Positions 7,469 to 15,816 of a stretch of DNA of 64,000 nt are shown here, in pieces. The stretch is taken from assembly GCA_000531095.1 (NCBI GenBank), contig HG799465.1:243324-307323 (forward strand), given 5' to 3'. A program made the position numbers and the translations under genes. Each line of letters opens with the position of its first letter. The first letter of the stretch is position 1. The DNA comes from Gemmata massiliana (lineage in GTDB: Bacteria; Planctomycetota; Planctomycetia; Gemmatales; Gemmataceae). Under the pieces are notes generated by a model. The model was not told the DNA's origin and did no database searches. It saw only the letters and a program-made list of their open reading frames with translations.

Positions 7469-9235
7469 TCACATCGATGGTGTCGGGAGCAGGTCTTCGC
7501 CACCAACGGGGGAGGTGGCGGGCACATTCGGGGACGGCGGATCTTGTTGGCTCGGAATCGTGCTCGGGGGGATGTTCGAGGGCGGGATTCGGTCTGGGTT
7601 CCCGATCGGCGCCGGATTTCCTGCCGGAACCGGGTTCCCCGTGGGCACCGAGTTTCCCGTCGGCGCGGGGAACACCGGAGTGTTCGAGGACGGGATCAGA
7701 TCCTGGCCACCTGCGGGGATCGTCGGAGCGGGCAGAGTCGTCGACGGCGGGACGCTGTCCGGTGCCGGTGTCGACGGCCGTGCGGGGCGAACCGGCTGGC
7801 GCGACGGTGTAGGCGGGAAGGTCGTTCCGGGGCGGGCTACTGGAGGAGCGAAGCCCTCGGCGGGGGCGTAAGTGGCTGCCCCGCTGCCCGACATCGGGTA
7901 GTAGCCCGTCGGCGCCGGGAGTACGATCAGCAGCGTGTCCTGCTTGAAGAGCGCCAGTTCGCGCGGGTTCGGGAGCTTCCCGTCGTTGGTGATGAGTGCG
8001 TGAACGTCATTTTTGAGCGTTTCTTTCCACACTTTTTGCGCGAGCCGGTTGCCCTTCATGTCGAACACGGCGATGTCGGCCGGGTCGTGGGTTTTAGCGT
8101 GCACACCGGATTTGTGCTGATAGACCGTCACGTACCCCCCGTTGTCGGTCCTTTCAGCGACCGCACCGTATGAGGACACGCGCTGGCGCACGATCAGTTT
8201 GCCCTCTTCGAGCCGCACGACCGCTTGCGTCGGGAACGTGGCGTAGGGCACGTCGTCGTCCTCAACGCCCTTCGCCGCGATCTTCTTCGGCGCGGTCTTC
8301 GGCTGGGCGACGTCCGCTTCCCGGTCGTCGGGCACGAGCGCGACCGGGGGATCTTGGTCCTGCACGGGAACGCGGAGCTGTTGGGCCAGTGCGCCCCCGA
8401 CGCCGATCAGCCCGCAGGCCAGCAGGCCGATTCCGAATGCTTGTCGTAAACGATTTGCGAGCATGGTCTTCAGCACTCCGTCGGTGAGGGAGGAAACGGC
8501 CGGGGACACTCCCGGCGGGACGAGCCCACCGGGAACGAATCGCGCGGCCGCGTAAACGGTTGTGTGACGCAGGGTGTGCGGTACAACGGTCGCGAGTGAA
8601 TCGCGTCCCATGACCGCGCTAATCGCAGTTACGGACGCCGTCACGCCGCGCCGCGCGAGCCGGTCGGCTAGCACCTTGCGTGCGTGCGCCAAGCGGCTCG
8701 AGAGCGTTCCTTCGGGAATGCCCAGTTGCGCGGCCGCGGTGTGCCGGGGAAGGCCCTCGAGGTCGCACAGCACGACGGCCGTGCGGTACTTGTCAGGCAG
8801 TTTCGCTAATTCTTCGTCGATCACGCGGCGCAGGTCCGCGGTATCGTCCCGCGGATTCGGCGCGGCCGGTTCGGGTGCGGCAGACACGACGTGCTCCTCG
8901 GCCCGGCGGCGCGAGGCGCGGGCATCCAGCGCGGTGCGGCACGCGACGCCGTAAAGCCAGTTGGCGAGCAGCTCCGGCCGGGTCAAGTGGCTTGCCCGGC
9001 GAGCTAACACTAAGAACGCCGCCTGGAACGCATCCTCTGCGTCGTGCGGGCGCCCGGTTACCCGTCGGCACGCGGCCAGAACCATTGGCCCGTGCCGGCG
9101 CACGATCTCCGCGAACGCTTCCTCGTCGCGGGTGGCGACGAAGCGAGCGAGTAAATCGCGATCGGACACGTCGGACGTGCCGAGCACGACGCGGAGCAAC
9201 TGTTGGGTGAGCGGACGCGGTGACTCGATTGGCAT
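7469..9235 (-). CDS. ECF sigma-70 factor with transmembrane C-terminal extension
   Basis: 588 residues. Residues about 20-185 are a sigma-70 ECF factor: region 2 (FAEIVRRHGPMVLAACRRV, DAEDAFQAAFLVLARRA, LANWLYGVACRTALD) and region 4 (LPDKYRTAVVLCDLEGL, IPEGTLSSRLAHARKVLADRL). A hydrophobic segment near 265-285 (FGIGLLACGLIGVGGALA) probably crosses the membrane, and the last 300 residues form a small beta-like domain and a very Pro/Thr/Ser-rich tail. This matches the planctomycete pattern in which sigma factor and sensor/anti-sigma part sit in one polypeptide. No separate anti-sigma gene lies beside it. The tail composition is unlike cytoplasmic sigma factors. Confidence 0.85.
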   Translation of the reverse strand: MPIESPRPLTQQLLRVVLGTSDVSDRDLLARFVATRDEEAFAEIVRRHGPMVLAACRRVTGRPHDAEDAFQAAFLVLARRASHLTRPELLANWLYGVACRTALDARASRRRAEEHVVSAAPEPAAPNPRDDTADLRRVIDEELAKLPDKYRTAVVLCDLEGLPRHTAAAQLGIPEGTLSSRLAHARKVLADRLARRGVTASVTAISAVMGRDSLATVVPHTLRHTTVYAAARFVPGGLVPPGVSPAVSSLTDGVLKTMLANRLRQAFGIGLLACGLIGVGGALAQQLRVPVQDQDPPVALVPDDREADVAQPKTAPKKIAAKGVEDDDVPYATFPTQAVVRLEEGKLIVRQRVSSYGAVAERTDNGGYVTVYQHKSGVHAKTHDPADIAVFDMKGNRLAQKVWKETLKNDVHALITNDGKLPNPRELALFKQDTLLIVLPAPTGYYPMSGSGAATYAPAEGFAPPVARPGTTFPPTPSRQPVRPARPSTPAPDSVPPSTTLPAPTIPAGGQDLIPSSNTPVFPAPTGNSVPTGNPVPAGNPAPIGNPDRIPPSNIPPSTIPSQQDPPSPNVPATSPVGGEDLLPTPSM

Positions 9236-9466
9236 CAGGTCTCCCGGTAAACCGCGAACATCATGTACTGGGACGAACCGCCCCAGCGCGTCGATAAATT
9301 TTCGGAATAGATGATTTCACCACAAAAACACGGAAATCGACAGCCCACGTTGAGGTAATGTGTTGGAATCTTGGCACTTGTGGCAGGCACAGTGTTCGAG
9401 GTAGCGGGCCTCGTTATTCTGAGTCCGAAGTGGTCTTCGTCCTTTTACCGACGGGTTACCTCATCC

Positions 9467-10594
9467 ATGCCTACGGTTGCTGAGTGTGCGGCTCACCTCG
9501 ATCGATTCGCCCCGTGTGGTACGGCAGCGGATTGGGACAACGTTGGGTTGCTGTTGGGCGACCCGAGTTCGGCCGTTCAGCGCGTGATGACGTGCCTCAC
9601 GCTCACGCCCGACGTGGCCGAAGAAGCCGTCCGCGAGGGCGCGAACCTGATCGTTTCGCACCACCCGGTGCTGTTCCGCGGCGCGAAGAAGCTCACCACG
9701 GCCACGCCCGACGGCCAGGTCGTGGTACCGCTGTTACGAGCGGGGATCGCGGTGTACTCGCCGCACACCGCGTTCGATAACTGCGCGGGCGGGATCAATG
9801 ACGGCCTGTGTCAAAAGCTCGGCGTGGTGAACGCAACTCCGCTGCGCCCGCGCGAGGCCCGGCGCCAGTGCAAGCTCGTCGTTTTCGTACCAGAGACCGA
9901 TTTGTCGAAGGTGTCGGACGCACTCTTCGCGGCCGGTGCGGGCATCATCGGACAGTACAACGAGTGCAGCTTCCGGCTCGCGGGTACCGGCACCTTTTTC
10001 GGGACCGACTCGACCAATCCGACCGTCGGGCAGAAGGGGCGGCGCGAGGACGTGAGCGAATGGCGCCTGGAAGTGGTTGTGCCCGAGTCGCTCGTTTCAG
10101 GGGCGATCGCAGCCATGCGCAAGGCTCACAGTTACGAAGAGCCGGCGTTCGACGTGTACCCGCTGAAGCCCGGCACCAGTGGCGGCGAGGGGCGAATCGG
10201 CGAACTGGAGCAACCTACAACACTGGGCGAACTTGCGAAACGTGCGAAGACCTCGCTAAAGGCGTCCGCGTTGCAGGTGGTGGGCGATGTGAACCGCACG
10301 GTGCGAACTGTCGCGCTCGCGTGCGGGGCCGCGGGGGAGTTTTTATCCGACGCGATCAAGCGGAAGGCAGACGTGTTTCTCACGGGCGAAGTGCGGTTCC
10401 ACGACGCGCTAACCGCACGCGGTGCGAACGTCGCGCTCATTCTTCCGGGACACTACGCGACCGAGCGCCCGGCCGTCGAAGACCTGGCCGCGAAGCTCGC
10501 TTCCGACTGGGCCGGAGTGACCGCGTGGGCGAGCCGAGTCGAGCGTGATCCATTACAAATCGCGGAATTCGGAGCGCGGAACGCGGAGTCATAG
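9467..10594 (+). CDS. Nif3-like dinuclear metal centre hexameric protein
   Basis: NIF3/YbgI family. N-terminal DWDNVGLLLGDP, the metal-binding SHHPVLFRGAKKL and SPHTAFDNCAGGIND, a central PII-like insert (about residues 125-215: CKLVVFVPETDLSKVSDALFAAGAG... SYEEPAFDVYPL) and C-terminal ALACGAAGEFL, ADVFLTGEVRFHDAL and HYATERPAVEDL carry the expected His/Asp/Glu ligands. About 375 residues, the length of the long three-part form found in many bacteria. Start at 9467 (MPTVAECAAHLD) fits the family; the longer frame from 9371 adds non-homologous sequence. The role of the family is not settled; GTP cyclohydrolase-like and metal-handling roles have been suggested. Confidence 0.92.
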   Translation: MPTVAECAAHLDRFAPCGTAADWDNVGLLLGDPSSAVQRVMTCLTLTPDVAEEAVREGANLIVSHHPVLFRGAKKLTTATPDGQVVVPLLRAGIAVYSPHTAFDNCAGGINDGLCQKLGVVNATPLRPREARRQCKLVVFVPETDLSKVSDALFAAGAGIIGQYNECSFRLAGTGTFFGTDSTNPTVGQKGRREDVSEWRLEVVVPESLVSGAIAAMRKAHSYEEPAFDVYPLKPGTSGGEGRIGELEQPTTLGELAKRAKTSLKASALQVVGDVNRTVRTVALACGAAGEFLSDAIKRKADVFLTGEVRFHDALTARGANVALILPGHYATERPAVEDLAAKLASDWAGVTAWASRVERDPLQIAEFGARNAES

Positions 10595-10621
10595 CATCCA
10601 GGGGTTGAAACCCCTGGATGC
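10594..10621 (+). repeat. GGGGTTGAAACCCC hairpin just after the nif3-like gene
   Basis: Perfect 13-bp inverted repeat (10594-10606 with 10609-10621) starting at the last base of the stop codon. It may act as a terminator or mRNA stabiliser, though no T tract follows. A hairpin with the same GGGGTTGAA core occurs at 57027-57045, so this is probably a dispersed intergenic hairpin type. Confidence 0.7.
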
Positions 10622-10715
10622 GAGACGCTGCAATTCCGCGCTCTACATGGTTGACTTCGGTCACGCGCGACGTTATCACCCCGCGACCACGCAAGGACGC
10701 TGGGGGGGGATCAGA

Positions 10716-10943
10716 ATGAATCTGCGGCGCGTGTTAATGGCGGTGGCGCTGGTGTGCGGCTTGTGCGTGTGGGGGTTCGCGCGCTCAAACGTGGAACCGG
10801 CGTCCGCGCAGGGGGCCAATGCGGTCCCGAGCGAGACCGAAGAAGACGAAAACGGTAACCACGACGAGGCCGCGGCCCGGTACCGCACGAACCAGGCGCG
10901 GCACTGGCGCCAACTCGCGATCGGTACGGCCACGAACCACTGA
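10716..10943 (+). CDS. small exported protein, function unknown
   Basis: 75 residues. The N terminus MNLRRVLMAVALVCGLCVWGFARS is a clear Sec signal or membrane anchor with cleavage possible near ASAQ/GANA; the remainder is acidic (ETEEDENGNHDE) then basic, ending TATNH. No domain is recognised. ATG 10716 follows a G-rich GGGGGGGATCAGA stretch that could serve as ribosome site. The gene stands between nif3-like and helicase genes, with 67 bp to the helicase ATG. Confidence 0.55.
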   Translation: MNLRRVLMAVALVCGLCVWGFARSNVEPASAQGANAVPSETEEDENGNHDEAAARYRTNQARHWRQLAIGTATNH

Positions 10944-11010
10944 CCAACCACTCTTCGTGCGGCTGGTATCATGACGCGAGACAACTCCGCGTCACGAGCC
11001 GGTTCCGCAC

Positions 11011-13332
11011 ATGGCCCTGATTCACATTGATCCCGTTCCACCACGCTGCTCTCCCGGCGTGGTGCTTTCGTTTGTTTGCACGGGCGGGAAGCTCGATAGT
11101 AAGCACATCGGCAAGATCGCGTTCGTCGGCCGCGGGGCCACGGTCGAAGTGCCGGACGCGAAGGCCGCCGCACTCGTGAACGCCCTCGACGGGGCCACGC
11201 TCCAGGACAAACCGGTGCGGGTCCGCTTCGCGGGCAAGGCCGATTTCACCGACGCGAACCACCTCGCGAACCTCTCCAACCTCCTCGATCTCGAAGCGAA
11301 GGCCGAACAGGAAGAGGCCCGGCGTCGCGCGCAAGCCGAAGAGGGATCGCCCGTTGGGGACGGGACTACGCTCACCAAACTGGTGCTACGCGACTCCGAA
11401 TTCGGACTCGGCGGGCGGCTTCTGCTTACCTTCGGCCGCAAAACACTGAATGAAGCACTTCCGCCGTCGCGTCTCGGACCGGGTTCACCCGTCGTACTCA
11501 ACCAGACGAACGTGAACCGTCGGATGCCGTCGTATCGGGGCGTGATCTACGACCGCGACACCGCGACGATCGGCGTCGCCATCGACCCGCCCGACGACGA
11601 ACTTCCCGACGAGGCCGTTTGGCGCCTCGACCTGTCGCCGGACGAAGTTTCGCGCCTGCGCCAGCAAGACGCCCTCCGCCGAGCGGCCAGCGCGACCGGT
11701 GATCGGCTCGCCGAACTGCGCGACGTGCTGCTGGGGGAGGGGGAACAAAGACAACCTACCCCCCGCACCACCCTCCCTGAAGGGAAGGGGGAGGAAAGGC
11801 AACCTAACCCCCTAACCCCCTTCCCTAAAAAGGAAGGGGGAACAGAACCGAGTACAGAAAACACAAATCTGTCAGTGCCCGTATTAAGCCCCTCTCCCCT
11901 TGGGGGAGGGGTTGGGGAGGGGTTCTTCTCCCCCTTCCCTTCAGGTCTGGGGGTTAGGGGGTTAGGTTCTTCTCTGAACCCGCCCCAGCGTGCCGCGGTC
12001 GAATTCGCGTTGGCGGCGAAGGATTTCGCCATCATTCACGGTCCGCCGGGGACGGGCAAAACCACGACCGTTGTGGAGTTCATTCGCGAAGCCGTGGCAC
12101 GCGGGGATACCGTTCTGGCGTGCGCGCCGAGTAACCATGCGGTCGATAACCTGCTCGAAAAATTGCTCGCGGCGGGCGAACTCCCGGTCCGGCTCGGGCA
12201 CCCGGCCCGCGTGATGCCGGAACTGCGGGCGCGGGCCATCGACATACTCGCGGAGAAGCACCCCGACGCCCGGCAAGCGCGCAAAATCGCCCGCGATGCG
12301 TTCGCGCTGTTCCGGCAAGCCGATAAGTGGACGCGCGAGAAGCCGCAACCGGGGGAGAAGGCCGCGCTCCGGCGCGAAGCACGCGACATGCTCGGCGAGG
12401 CCCGCAAGCTCGAAGCGCTCGCGGTCGAGCGCGTGCTGGACGAGGCCAAAGTCGTTTGCGCCACGCTCACCGGTTTGGACAGTCAGCTTTTGGGCCAGCG
12501 CCGGTTCGATATCGCGGTGATTGACGAGGCGTGCCAGTCCACCGAGCCGGCCGCGTGGGTGCCGCTCCTGCGCGCGAACAAACTCATCCTCGCGGGGGAT
12601 CACTGCCAGCTTCCCCCGACGATCATTTCACCGGAGGCGGCCGAACGCGGGCTTTCGATCAGCCTCATGGAGCGGCTCGTGCGGCAGTTCGGGCCGGATG
12701 TATCGCGCCTGCTCACCGTGCAGCACCGGATGAACGCCGCGATTATGGGCTTCTCGAATCAGGAGTTCTACGACGGCAACTTGATTGCGCACGAGAGCGT
12801 CGCGGGGCACCGCTTGTGCGATTTGCCGAACGTGACCGCCGATCCACTCACCGAAACTCCGGTGCAATTCATCGATACGGCCGGCGCGAGTTATGACGAG
12901 GAACTCGAAGAGGACACCGGCAGCCGGCGCAACGTACAGGAAGCGGCCCTCGCGGTGAAGAAGGTCCGCGCGCTGCTCGCCGCGGGGGTAGAAGCGTCCC
13001 AAATCGGCATTATTACGCCGTATCGGGCACAAGTTCGATTATTGCGCGAACGTATCGGTGACGTGCCGGGTCTGGAGATCGATAGTGTGGACGGCTTCCA
13101 GGGGCGCGAGAAGGAAGCGATCGTCGTTTCGCTCGTGCGGTCCAACAACGAGGGCGAAATCGGCTTCCTGGCGGACACCCGGCGCACGAACGTCGCCCTC
13201 ACGCGCGCGCGGCGCAAGTTACTCGTCATCGGCGACAGCGCGACCCTCGCGAACGACCCGTTCTACCAGCGAATGCTCACGTACTTTGAAGAGATCGGCG
13301 CAATGAGTAGCGTGTGGGAAGAGACGGAGTAA
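11011..13332 (+). CDS. UPF1/IGHMBP2-like superfamily 1 helicase with inserted palindromic element
   Basis: ATP-dependent DNA/RNA helicase of the UPF1-like (SMUBP2) type, about 773 residues. Q-motif LNPPQRAAVEFAL, Walker A HGPPGTGKTTT, motif II VIDEACQSTEPA, motif III LILAGDHCQLPPT, motif IV/V SVDGFQGREKEAIVVSL and motif VI NVALTRARRKLLVIGD are complete, so the enzyme should be active. An N-terminal OB-like region precedes them. Between about residues 248 and 320 lies a Pro/Gly-rich stretch encoded by a palindromic repeat (11753-11968), in frame and immediately before the Q motif. Without it the length agrees with relatives. The nucleic-acid target is unknown. Confidence 0.92.
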   Translation: MALIHIDPVPPRCSPGVVLSFVCTGGKLDSKHIGKIAFVGRGATVEVPDAKAAALVNALDGATLQDKPVRVRFAGKADFTDANHLANLSNLLDLEAKAEQEEARRRAQAEEGSPVGDGTTLTKLVLRDSEFGLGGRLLLTFGRKTLNEALPPSRLGPGSPVVLNQTNVNRRMPSYRGVIYDRDTATIGVAIDPPDDELPDEAVWRLDLSPDEVSRLRQQDALRRAASATGDRLAELRDVLLGEGEQRQPTPRTTLPEGKGEERQPNPLTPFPKKEGGTEPSTENTNLSVPVLSPSPLGGGVGEGFFSPFPSGLGVRGLGSSLNPPQRAAVEFALAAKDFAIIHGPPGTGKTTTVVEFIREAVARGDTVLACAPSNHAVDNLLEKLLAAGELPVRLGHPARVMPELRARAIDILAEKHPDARQARKIARDAFALFRQADKWTREKPQPGEKAALRREARDMLGEARKLEALAVERVLDEAKVVCATLTGLDSQLLGQRRFDIAVIDEACQSTEPAAWVPLLRANKLILAGDHCQLPPTIISPEAAERGLSISLMERLVRQFGPDVSRLLTVQHRMNAAIMGFSNQEFYDGNLIAHESVAGHRLCDLPNVTADPLTETPVQFIDTAGASYDEELEEDTGSRRNVQEAALAVKKVRALLAAGVEASQIGIITPYRAQVRLLRERIGDVPGLEIDSVDGFQGREKEAIVVSLVRSNNEGEIGFLADTRRTNVALTRARRKLLVIGDSATLANDPFYQRMLTYFEEIGAMSSVWEETE
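11753..11968 (+). repeat. in-frame palindromic element, copy A (with partial copy A')
   Basis: Core 11801-11968 (168 bp) starts AACCTAACCCCCTAACCC and ends with the inverted complement GGGTTAGGGGGTTAGGTT. Inner arms GGAAGGGGGA (near 11831) and TCCCCCTTCC (near 11929) pair as well, and a second palindrome AGCCCCTCTCCCC / GGGGAGGGG sits in the middle. A shorter related half-copy (A', 11753-11793, AACCTACCCCCC type) directly precedes it. The whole is open in the helicase frame. Related copies are at 22207, 50554 and 54918. Confidence 0.9.
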
Positions 13333-13370
13333 CGCTCCTCGCGGCGCCGAAAAAACCAACGGGCAACGAC

Positions 13371-14153
13371 ATGCCGCAGCCAACGGACCGGGACATCGCA
13401 CACAGGTCGCTGTGCCTCGCAGAACCGCCGTACCTCAAGCACTTCGCACAGGGGCGGTTCCGCGAATGGCGTGGGGTCGCGCTCATCGCGAGCGTGTTGC
13501 CCGGTCCCGGGTTCAACTTCGCTTCTGTGCTGCACGGTAACGCACCGGCGCTGAACGAACTCCTCCCGGTCGCACGCGAATTCTTTGCGGGCTGCGAACA
13601 GGGGTGGGGGATTCTCGTCGAAGGTGACGCCGGGCACCCGATGGAAGCCGAGTTACTCGCACGCGGGTGGGCCGTGGCCGAGGACGAACCCGCCTACGTG
13701 CTAAGGGAAATTGACGCGCGCGCCGGCGGGGGGCCGGAGCTGGTCGTTCGCCACGCGCGAACCGAACGCGATGCCACGGCATACAGAACGATTACCGCGG
13801 CCGCGTTCCAGGCGCCGCCCGAGATGGCGGAACTCATGGTCCCGTCGCTCGAGTTCGCGCTCGATCCGGACATCGCGCTGTTCGTCGGTTCGGTTGACGG
13901 CGTCGACGTGACCGCGGCCGGTTATTCGCGGAACGGTACAACGGCGGTGCTGTGGGGTGTTGCGACGCTGGAAGAATACCGCGGTCAGCGCTACGGCGAA
14001 GCGGTGTCGCGTGCGGCCCTCGCTCACGCTGCCACGCGGGGCTGCACGAACGCGACTCTGCGGTCCGGTCCGAAAAGCATCCCGGTTTACGAGCGCATCG
14101 GCTTCCGGTACGTTTGCCAGCACCGAACCTATGCCGCACCCGCGGAAGCGTGA
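13371..14153 (+). CDS. GNAT-family N-acetyltransferase
   Basis: 260 residues. The C-terminal half is a GNAT fold: IALFVGSVDGVDVTAAGYSR strand pair, the acetyl-CoA loop VATLEEYRGQRYGEAVSR (R-G-x-x-x-G variant) and the final VYERIGFRYVCQHRTY. The N-terminal half (SLCLAEPPYLKHFAQGRFREW...) looks like a second, degenerate GNAT-like domain. Start at 13371 (MPQPTDRD) is preferred; upstream codons of the open frame overlap the end of the helicase gene and are not conserved-looking. Begins 38 bp after the helicase stop and ends 19 bp before the TIGR02996 gene, so a short transcription unit is likely. Substrate unknown. Confidence 0.82.
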   Translation: MPQPTDRDIAHRSLCLAEPPYLKHFAQGRFREWRGVALIASVLPGPGFNFASVLHGNAPALNELLPVAREFFAGCEQGWGILVEGDAGHPMEAELLARGWAVAEDEPAYVLREIDARAGGGPELVVRHARTERDATAYRTITAAAFQAPPEMAELMVPSLEFALDPDIALFVGSVDGVDVTAAGYSRNGTTAVLWGVATLEEYRGQRYGEAVSRAALAHAATRGCTNATLRSGPKSIPVYERIGFRYVCQHRTYAAPAEA

Positions 14154-14172
14154 CGCATCGGAGCGAGTCGCA

Positions 14173-14877
14173 ATGCACCCCGAAGCCGATGCGTTCCTCG
14201 ACGCGATCTTCGACCACCCCGACGACGATACGCCGCGCCTGGTGTACGCGGACTGGCTCGAAGAGCGCGGACACGAGAACTACGCACGATTTATCCGATT
14301 GCAGTGTACTGCGGCCCGCGAGAAGCCCTGGAGTGACGAGGCAAATCGACTGTGGGAAGAGATCGGTCGCGTGTGGAACCGGCTATACGATGATTGGTCG
14401 CTCGCGAGTTCACTCGAATTGATTTGGATAGACGCGGTTCACTTTGAACGAGGTTTCCTAAGAACAGATGTGATTCTTGGAGATCAGCAAATTGAGGAAA
14501 TCGCAAATTATTGGGCCGGGTTCTTGATAGGTGAAGTGTGCTTGTTGAATGTCAGCGATCTAGCTTGGTTGGCTGAGTCGTCCATATCGAAACAGCTTCG
14601 CAAGGTGTCTTTATCACGCGGTGCCGATTCGGAATGGCAAGATAGCGACGATCAGTGTTTGGACAAATTCGTTCACTCGGAGTTTACCCGGAAAATACGA
14701 GTTTTAGACCTGTCGCACGTGAGCATGCGACAGGCGATGATCAAAGCGTTACTCCTACCCGACGCACTTCGCGACTTGCGAGAACTGCGGATTTCGTTCC
14801 CAGAGAGAGCCGACTGCAATCCCGACGAAGCAACAAAGCAACTCGAAGCCTGCTTCGAGTTGGTAGCTCGTCACTGA
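14173..14877 (+). CDS. TIGR02996 domain protein
   Basis: 234 residues. The first 45 form the TIGR02996 'repeat-companion' domain: AFLDAIFDHPDDDTPRLVYADWLEERG. The rest is leucine-rich (IRVLDLSHVSMRQAM, LLPDALRDLRELRISF), resembling decayed leucine-rich repeats, the usual partner of this domain in Gemmata. From about 14430 to 14830 the DNA is clearly richer in A+T than its surroundings, so the C-terminal half may have come from elsewhere or be under weak selection. Function of the domain is unknown. Confidence 0.8.
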   Translation: MHPEADAFLDAIFDHPDDDTPRLVYADWLEERGHENYARFIRLQCTAAREKPWSDEANRLWEEIGRVWNRLYDDWSLASSLELIWIDAVHFERGFLRTDVILGDQQIEEIANYWAGFLIGEVCLLNVSDLAWLAESSISKQLRKVSLSRGADSEWQDSDDQCLDKFVHSEFTRKIRVLDLSHVSMRQAMIKALLLPDALRDLRELRISFPERADCNPDEATKQLEACFELVARH

Positions 14878-14888
14878 CTTACGCACCC

Positions 14889-15692
14889 TCACTTCGTCAG
14901 TTGCTCGCGCAGCCAGCCCGGTTTGTCCGTCGTGATGCTCTCCGCGCCCACCTCGATCATCTTTTTCGCCAGGTCCGCGTCGTTCACGGTCCACACGTAG
15001 AGCTTCAGGCCCGCGGCCTTGATCTTCGCGGCGAATGCTTTGTCCAGCACCGCGGGCGTCGCGGAGAGGTCGAGGCCGTCGGCCTTGATCTCCTTCGCCT
15101 TCGCGATCAGTTCGTCCGCGGTGCGCGGCTTGCCCTTCGTGTTCAGGCTCACGAGCCACAGTGCTTGCAGGTCCGGGCGGGCCTTCTTGGTGGCCGCGAT
15201 CACGTCCGCGTTGAAGCTGATGACGCACGTTTGTTCGGGCTTCAGCTTGCTCGCTTTGATGACGCGGTCCATTTCCGGCACTGCTTCGGGACCGCACTTC
15301 ACTTCAATGAACGCCCGCTTGCCGGCCGGGACGGTGGCGAGCATTTCGTCGAGGGTCGGCAGCTTCTCGCCCGCGAACTTCGCGCCCTTCCACTTGCCCG
15401 CGTCGAGCGTCCGCAGCTCTTCCAGCGTCGAATCGGCCACCTTCTTGTCTTCGCCCGCGGTGCGCTTGGTGGTCGCGTCGTGGATCACGACGAGTTTGCC
15501 GTCTTTCGTGAGATAAATGTCGAACTCGGAGGCGTCCGCTTTTTGCTCCCACGCGAGCTTGATCGCGGCCACCGTGTTCTCCGGCGCGTCGAACGACGCC
15601 CCGCGGTGCCCCACGATTTCCACTTTCGGTTCGGCGGCGTTAACAAATCCGGCGGCGATTATGGTCATGAGGGTGGCGAGCGTGCGGGTCAT
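14889..15692 (-). CDS. exported glycerophosphodiester phosphodiesterase
   Basis: Hydrolyses glycerophosphodiesters to glycerol 3-phosphate and an alcohol. GDPD signature: VGHRGASFDAPENT (His-Arg), ASEFDIYLTKDGKLVVIHDATT (Glu-x-Asp and His), FIEVKCG, and the C-terminal LYVWTVNDADLAKKMIEVGAESITTDKP. 267 residues, the normal length. The N terminus MTRTLATLMTIIAAGFVNAA is a signal peptide, so it acts outside the cytoplasm. Its stop lies 9 bp from the stop of the convergent TIGR02996 gene. The start is 124 bp from the divergent NtrC-type gene. Confidence 0.92.
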   Translation of the reverse strand: MTRTLATLMTIIAAGFVNAAEPKVEIVGHRGASFDAPENTVAAIKLAWEQKADASEFDIYLTKDGKLVVIHDATTKRTAGEDKKVADSTLEELRTLDAGKWKGAKFAGEKLPTLDEMLATVPAGKRAFIEVKCGPEAVPEMDRVIKASKLKPEQTCVISFNADVIAATKKARPDLQALWLVSLNTKGKPRTADELIAKAKEIKADGLDLSATPAVLDKAFAAKIKAAGLKLYVWTVNDADLAKKMIEVGAESITTDKPGWLREQLTK

Positions 15693-15816
15693 GGCGGCTC
15701 CGTTAGGTTCTGGGGCTGTCGGTCGTTGTACTAATGACCGGGACCGTAGATCGGCACCCGGCGAATCGTGTAAGATTGAAGAAATCGCCGCCTCGATACC
15801 GAACGCGCGGGACCAT

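Noticed and set aside
5745-7472. 575-codon open frame antisense to the M28 peptidase
   Set aside because: Shadow of a high-G+C gene: Arg/Leu/Val/His-rich, no ribosome site, no domain, and the plus strand has full M28 motifs.
14655-15734. 359-codon plus-strand frame over the GDPD gene
   Set aside because: Antisense shadow of a gene with clear HRG and EFD motifs.
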